The notes under the pieces: model-generated | Database searches by the model: none | The model's input: only the letters and a program-made list of their open reading frames with translations | Told to the model about the DNA's origin: nothing | Translations under genes and position numbers: made by a program | Shown here: positions 5,413 through 8,671 of the stretch, piece by piece | Numbering within the stretch: the first letter of the stretch is position 1 | How the letters are laid out: every line of letters begins with the position of its first letter | Assembly (NCBI GenBank): GCA_021442885.1 | Contig: JABUVA010000019.1 | Span: 24,716 to 33,386, forward strand | Length of the DNA stretch: 8,671 bases | Direction of reading: 5' to 3' | Source of the DNA: Methanobrevibacter sp. | GTDB lineage: Archaea > Methanobacteriota > Methanobacteria > Methanobacteriales > Methanobacteriaceae

Positions 5413-6243
5413 ATGGATAAAATAGTTGAATATATGATTAGAGAAGATGAAGGTTTTGGAGATGTAACTTCTAATGCAGTTATTGATAAAGATAAAGTTG
5501 TTATAGCTGAAATAACCTCTAAAGATTCTGGTATTCTTGCAGGATCTGAAATAGCTAAAGATATATTTAATTATAAAAATATCGATGTTATTTTTAATTT
5601 AGATGATGGTAGTACTATAAATCCAGGAGATTTATTATTTTATATAAGTGGTAGGGCTATTGATATTCTTTTAGCTGAGAGAACTGTTCTTAATTTATTA
5701 ATGCGTATGAGTGGTGTTGCTAGTGCTGCTAATAGCTATTGTAAATTAGTTGATGGTAATGATGTAATAATTGCTGGAACTAGAAAAACTGCTCCAGGAT
5801 TTGCTAAATTAGATAAAATGGCATTAAACATTGGTGGTGCAGATACTCATAGATTTTCTCTTGATGATATGGTTTTAATTAAAGATAATCATATTAAGGC
5901 TGTTGGAACTCCTTTAGATACTCTTAAAAAAGCTCAGAAAAATGTTAGTTTTTCTAAAAAAATTGAAATAGAAGTTGAATCTTTAGATGATGCTATTGAA
6001 TGTGTTAAAAACAAGGCAGATATTGTAATGTTGGATAATATGTCACCTAATGATGTTAAAGATGTTTTAAATGCATTAAATGATTTAAATATTCGTGATA
6101 ATTCTTTAATTGAAGTTTCTGGTGGTATTAATAAAGAGAATATTTTGGATTATGCTGTTTTAGATGTTGATATAATTTCTATTGGTGGTTTAACACATGC
6201 AGCTAGAAGTTTGAATTTTAGTTTAAATTTAGGAAGTGATTAA
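5413..6243 (+). CDS. nadC: Nicotinate-nucleotide pyrophosphorylase (carboxylating), NadC
   Basis: NadC (quinolinate phosphoribosyltransferase) converts quinolinate and PRPP to nicotinate mononucleotide, CO2 and pyrophosphate, the step directly after NadA. The protein has 276 residues, full length. Family motifs in order are EDEGFGDVT (11-19), AERTVLNLLMRMSGVA (88-103) with Glu89-Arg90, AGTRKTAPG (121-129) with Arg124 and Lys125, HRFSLDDMVLIKDNH (146-160) with His146-Arg147 and Lys157, IEIEVES (184-190), MLDNM (206-210), EVSGGI (234-239) and the C-terminal ISIGGLTHAARSLNFSL (255-271). The enzyme acts in the cytoplasm as a dimer or hexamer in known relatives. The start is ATG with AGGGG at 5399-5403, 9 nt upstream. 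It heads a two-gene unit with the methyltransferase and diverges from the operon that ends in nadA, so the two NAD steps share the locus but not the transcript. Confidence 0.97.
   Translation: MDKIVEYMIREDEGFGDVTSNAVIDKDKVVIAEITSKDSGILAGSEIAKDIFNYKNIDVIFNLDDGSTINPGDLLFYISGRAIDILLAERTVLNLLMRMSGVASAANSYCKLVDGNDVIIAGTRKTAPGFAKLDKMALNIGGADTHRFSLDDMVLIKDNHIKAVGTPLDTLKKAQKNVSFSKKIEIEVESLDDAIECVKNKADIVMLDNMSPNDVKDVLNALNDLNIRDNSLIEVSGGINKENILDYAVLDVDIISIGGLTHAARSLNFSLNLGSD
6232..6240 (+). promoter_or_regulatory. SD GGAAGTGAT inside the nadC 3' end
   Basis: The AGTGAT core (6235-6240) lies 4 nt before ATG 6245 and within the last codons of nadC, whose stop (6241-6243) ends 1 nt before that ATG. This arrangement indicates coupled translation and decides in favour of ATG 6245 over the in-frame GTG at 6236. 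Confidence 0.6.
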
Positions 6244-6244
6244 A

Positions 6245-6910
6245 ATGGAAATTCAGGATATTTTTGATAATCATGCTAAAAATTATGATAATGAAAGAAG
6301 AGATTTAATTCCATGTTTTGATGATTTTTATAGAATAGCTATTGATGTTATTGATTTTAAAGGTGATAATCCTCGTGTTATAGATTTAGGTGCTGGAACT
6401 GGTTTATTAACACTGTTTTTACTTGAAAAATATCCTAATGCTAAGGTTGTTCTTGTTGACTTAGCAGATAATATGTTAGATGTTGCTCGTGAGAGATTTA
6501 AGGGTAATGAAAATATTAGTTTTAGAAATGAAAACTATTTAACTGCTGAGTTTGATGGTGAATTTGATATTATTATTTCTTCACTTTCTATTCATCATTT
6601 AAATCAAGAAGACAAGGTTCTTCTCTATAATAAGTATGTTAATTTGTTAAATGATAATGGGAACTTTGTTAATGCAGATCATTTTTGTGAAGCTGATGAT
6701 AGAGTTTATAAAAAATTTTATAAGAAAAATGATGATATGATTTTAGAGAAGGTTTCTCTAGAATCCTTTAATAAGGTTAATGAAAGGAGAAAATTTGATG
6801 ATCCTGATTCTATTCAATTTCAATTAGATTGTTTAAGAGAATCTGGTTGTGATTTAGTTGGTGTTCCCTATAAATTTTATACCTATGCTATCATATGGGG
6901 ACAAAAATAA
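6245..6910 (+). CDS. Class I SAM-dependent methyltransferase
   Basis: This is a 221-residue soluble Rossmann-fold methyltransferase. The SAM-binding motif I is VIDLGAGTG (45-53). The acidic end of strand 2 is VLVDLADNML (69-78) with Asp72, the expected ribose-binding residue. The motif IV region is FDIIISSLSIHHL (107-119), and a helix and strand carrying NGNFVNADHF (138-147) follow. The N-terminal YDNERRDLIPCFDDFY (14-29) is typical of a broad group of small methyltransferases that resemble CmoA and trans-aconitate methyltransferases, but I see nothing that fixes the substrate, which could be a small molecule or a tRNA. The start at ATG 6245 is chosen because AGTGAT four nt upstream is a good SD; a GTG at 6236 would add three residues and overlap nadC. 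It is tightly coupled to nadC, but no known NAD step requires a methyltransferase. Confidence 0.88.
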   Translation: MEIQDIFDNHAKNYDNERRDLIPCFDDFYRIAIDVIDFKGDNPRVIDLGAGTGLLTLFLLEKYPNAKVVLVDLADNMLDVARERFKGNENISFRNENYLTAEFDGEFDIIISSLSIHHLNQEDKVLLYNKYVNLLNDNGNFVNADHFCEADDRVYKKFYKKNDDMILEKVSLESFNKVNERRKFDDPDSIQFQLDCLRESGCDLVGVPYKFYTYAIIWGQK

Positions 6911-6937
6911 CAAAAATAATTTAATAATATAAAAGTC

Positions 6938-6947
6938 ATATATATTA
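6938..6947 (+). promoter_or_regulatory. Probable TATA element for carA
   Basis: CATATATATT lies in the 73-nt gap after the methyltransferase gene, about 37-46 nt before the carA ATG. It predicts a leader of about 12-20 nt containing the SD GGTGAT (6975-6980), 3 nt before the ATG. An alternative, AATATAAAAG at about 6926-6935, would give a leader about 12 nt longer. The gap is too short to hold a riboswitch or a leader-peptide attenuator, so I see no pyrimidine-responsive leader. Confidence 0.4.
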
Positions 6948-6983
6948 AAGATAGAATATTATTTTTATTGAAATGGTGATTTA

Positions 6984-8066
6984 ATGGTAAAAGAGGCTAA
7001 ATTAGTCTTAGAAGACGGAACTATTATAAAAGGTGAAGGTTTTGGTTATGAAACTACTAAAACTGGTGAGCTTGTCTTTTCTACGGGTATGGGGGGATAC
7101 ACAGAATCTTTAACTGACCCATCATTTAAAGGAGAGATTTTAATGTCTACTTATCCTTTAGAGGGAAATTATGGTGTTAGTGAAGAATGGTATCAATCTG
7201 ATAAAATCCATGTAGAAGGATTTGTTGTACGTGAAGTATGTAAACATGTTTCTAATTTTTCATCTCAAAAAACATTAGATGAGTTTTTAACTGAATTTGA
7301 AGTCCCTGGAATTAGTGGGATTGATACAAGAGATTTAACTCTTAAAATTCGGGAATTAGGTTCAATGAAAAGTGTTCTTACTACTGAAGATATTCCTGAT
7401 GATGAATTATTAGAAATGGCTAGAAGCCAACCACACATTGCAGAGAGAGATTTAGTGCCTTTAATTTCAACTAAAGAAATTAAAGAATTTGGTGAAGATA
7501 AAGATAAAAAAGTTGCATTAATAGACTGTGGTGTTAAAAAAAGCATTATTGAAAACTTTTTAGATAGAGACATTGGTGTGGTTTTATTCCCATATGATAC
7601 TGATTATAAAACTATTTTAGATTATGACCCTAAAGGTTTAATGATTACATCTGGGCCTGGAAATCCAGATAGAGTATTTGAAACTATTGATACAATGAAA
7701 AAACTATCAAATAGATTACCTATTTTTGGAATTTGTATGGGTCAACAATTAATTGCAAAATCATTTGGTGCAAAGTCTTATAAGATGAAATTTGGACATA
7801 GGGGAGCTAATCAGCCAGTTAAAGATTTAACTACTGGAAAAGTATATATTACTTCTCAAAATCATGGTTTTACTATTGATAAAGAATCACTTAACGACAC
7901 TGACTTGGTTTTAGCACAAATTAATCTTAATGATGGTACTCCTGAAGGTTTATCTCATAAGGAATTACCTTTAAAAACTATTCAATACCATCCTGAAGCT
8001 AGTCCAGGTCCTAATGATACAAGAAGTATTTTTGATGAATTTAACCAAATGATGGATGATTATTAA
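6984..8066 (+). CDS. carA: Carbamoyl-phosphate synthase small (glutaminase) subunit
   Basis: CarA hydrolyses glutamine and passes ammonia to CarB for synthesis of carbamoyl phosphate, the precursor of pyrimidines and arginine. The protein has 360 residues, full length. The N-terminal CarA-specific domain shows [13 protein letters not shown] (9-21), [16 protein letters not shown] (31-46), [11 protein letters not shown] (55-65) and [11 protein letters not shown] (109-119). The C-terminal class I glutamine amidotransferase domain starts near residue 175, with TSGPGNPD (222-229), the nucleophile elbow FGICMGQQ (248-255) with Cys251, [10 protein letters not shown] (270-279), SQNHGF (291-296) and the catalytic His336 and Glu338 in [10 protein letters not shown] (334-343). 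All three triad residues are present, so it should be active. The start is ATG with SD GGTGAT 3 nt upstream. carB follows after 36 nt, in the usual carAB order and presumably the same transcript. Confidence 0.98.
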   Translation: MVKEAKLVLEDGTIIKGEGFGYETTKTGELVFSTGMGGYTESLTDPSFKGEILMSTYPLEGNYGVSEEWYQSDKIHVEGFVVREVCKHVSNFSSQKTLDEFLTEFEVPGISGIDTRDLTLKIRELGSMKSVLTTEDIPDDELLEMARSQPHIAERDLVPLISTKEIKEFGEDKDKKVALIDCGVKKSIIENFLDRDIGVVLFPYDTDYKTILDYDPKGLMITSGPGNPDRVFETIDTMKKLSNRLPIFGICMGQQLIAKSFGAKSYKMKFGHRGANQPVKDLTTGKVYITSQNHGFTIDKESLNDTDLVLAQINLNDGTPEGLSHKELPLKTIQYHPEASPGPNDTRSIFDEFNQMMDDY

Positions 8067-8102
8067 AAATTACCATTTTATTAAAATATTAAGGGGATAA
8101 AA

Positions 8103-8671
8103 ATGCCTGTTGATAATGATATTAAAAAAGTATTAATTATTGGTTCTGGTCCTATTCAAATTGGTCAAGCTGCTGAGTTTGATTATTCTGGATCACAAGC
8201 ATGTAAGTCTCTTAGAGAGGAAGGAATTGAAACCGTGCTTGTAAATAGTAATCCTGCAACTATTCAAACTGATATGGATATGGCTGATACAGTATATACA
8301 GAACCATTAACTCCAGAGATTGTAGCTAAAATTATTGAAAAAGAACAAGTTGATGCAATTTTACCAACTATGGGTGGTCAAACTGGATTAAATATTGCTA
8401 CTGGTCTTGGAGATTTAGGTTTATTAGAAGGAATTAAAGTAATAGGTTCTGATGTTCAAACAATTAAAGATGTTGAAGACCGTGACCTTTTTAGTAATTT
8501 TATGCACAGATTAAATGAGCCAATTCCAAAAAGTCGTGCAGTTGAAAGTGTTGAAGATGCAATTGCAGCTGTAGAAGAAATTGGTTATCCTGTTATTGTA
8601 AGGCCAGCTTTCACATTAGGTGGAACTGGTGGTGGAGTAGCTCATAATGAAGAAGAGTTAATTGAAATCAC
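8103..8671 (+). CDS. carB: Carbamoyl-phosphate synthase large subunit, N-terminal part
   Basis: Only the first 189 complete codons are in the window; the frame is open at the right edge (the full protein is normally about 1,050-1,080 residues). The start is ATG with SD AGGGGAT (8092-8098) 4 nt upstream. Visible motifs belong to the first synthetase half: [20 protein letters not shown] (10-29), the absolutely typical CarB opening; then [11 protein letters not shown] (48-58), [10 protein letters not shown] (88-97), EDRDLF in the ATP-grasp entry (about 124-129) and [16 protein letters not shown] (about 163-178) of the ATP-binding loop. This half normally phosphorylates bicarbonate and, after reaction with ammonia supplied by CarA, gives carbamate. 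Nothing in the visible part is unusual. Whether the gene is intact beyond the edge, or split into two as in some archaea, cannot be seen. Confidence 0.97.
   Translation, partial: MPVDNDIKKVLIIGSGPIQIGQAAEFDYSGSQACKSLREEGIETVLVNSNPATIQTDMDMADTVYTEPLTPEIVAKIIEKEQVDAILPTMGGQTGLNIATGLGDLGLLEGIKVIGSDVQTIKDVEDRDLFSNFMHRLNEPIPKSRAVESVEDAIAAVEEIGYPVIVRPAFTLGGTGGGVAHNEEELIEI

Noticed and set aside
6921..6947. Imperfect AT-only inverted repeat between the methyltransferase gene and carA
   Set aside because: TAATAT/ATATTA pairing around an 11-nt loop is weak, overlaps the probable TATA element and is expected by chance in such AT-rich sequence.
6984..7010. Possible pyrimidine attenuator or riboswitch before carA
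   Set aside because: The whole gap is 73 nt, and the likely leader is under 30 nt, with no structured element visible.
7265..7573. Minus-strand open frame of about 100 residues opposite carA
   Set aside because: It is antisense to the conserved CarA region with no SD or motif; it is a shadow of the coding strand.
8075..8087. Inverted repeat ATTTT-ATT-AAAAT in the carA-carB gap
   Set aside because: A 5-bp A/T stem with a 3-nt loop is not stable and is not followed by a T-tract; carA and carB are expected to be co-transcribed.

Overview
This AT-rich window looks like ordinary chromosome from a methanogenic archaeon of the Methanobacteriales, most likely Methanobrevibacter or a close relative. 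The reasons are an archaeal-type mismatch endonuclease (NucS/EndoMS) with a PCNA-binding tail, AT-rich TATA-type promoters with short leaders, Shine-Dalgarno (SD) sites of the form (A)GGTGAT or AGTGAT just 3-4 nt before the start, and a NadA/NadC pair. The genus is inferred from gene style and composition, not proven. The window is gene-dense: the longest non-coding stretch is the 137 nt between nucS and the hydrolase gene. I see no tRNA, rRNA, CRISPR array, insertion sequence or integration site.

Layout. Bases 94-579 (+) encode an unrecognised acidic 161-residue protein. It converges on nucS (576-1352, -), with the two stop codons overlapping by 4 nt and a hairpin plus T-tract sitting inside the 3' end of nucS. 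From a divergent control region (1353-1489), the + strand carries a MetX-like alpha/beta hydrolase (1490-2467) followed 9 nt later by an unrecognised 90-residue acidic protein (2477-2749). These converge, with a 2-nt gap, on a minus-strand operon that reads rnz (ribonuclease Z) -> mscS-type channel -> nadA (quinolinate synthase), from about 5320 down to 2752. A 92-nt divergent gap (5321-5412) with a palindromic TATA-like element separates this operon from the + strand pair nadC (quinolinate phosphoribosyltransferase) and a class I SAM methyltransferase. After a 73-nt gap come carA and the first 189 codons of carB, which runs off the right edge.

How the genes work together. NadA and NadC catalyse consecutive steps of de novo NAD synthesis (iminoaspartate + DHAP -> quinolinate -> nicotinate mononucleotide), but they sit in two diverging transcription units. 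No nadB or nadX is present here. CarA and CarB form glutamine-dependent carbamoyl-phosphate synthase, feeding pyrimidines and arginine. Ribonuclease Z, NucS and the channel are separate housekeeping functions.

I did not find a convincing new multi-gene system. The points most worth a second look are the two unrecognised small proteins, the hydrolase/small-protein pair, the terminator-like hairpin embedded in the NucS PCNA-binding tail, the symmetric TATA element between the two NAD units, and the SD motif that itself contains GTG and can mislead start calling for several genes.
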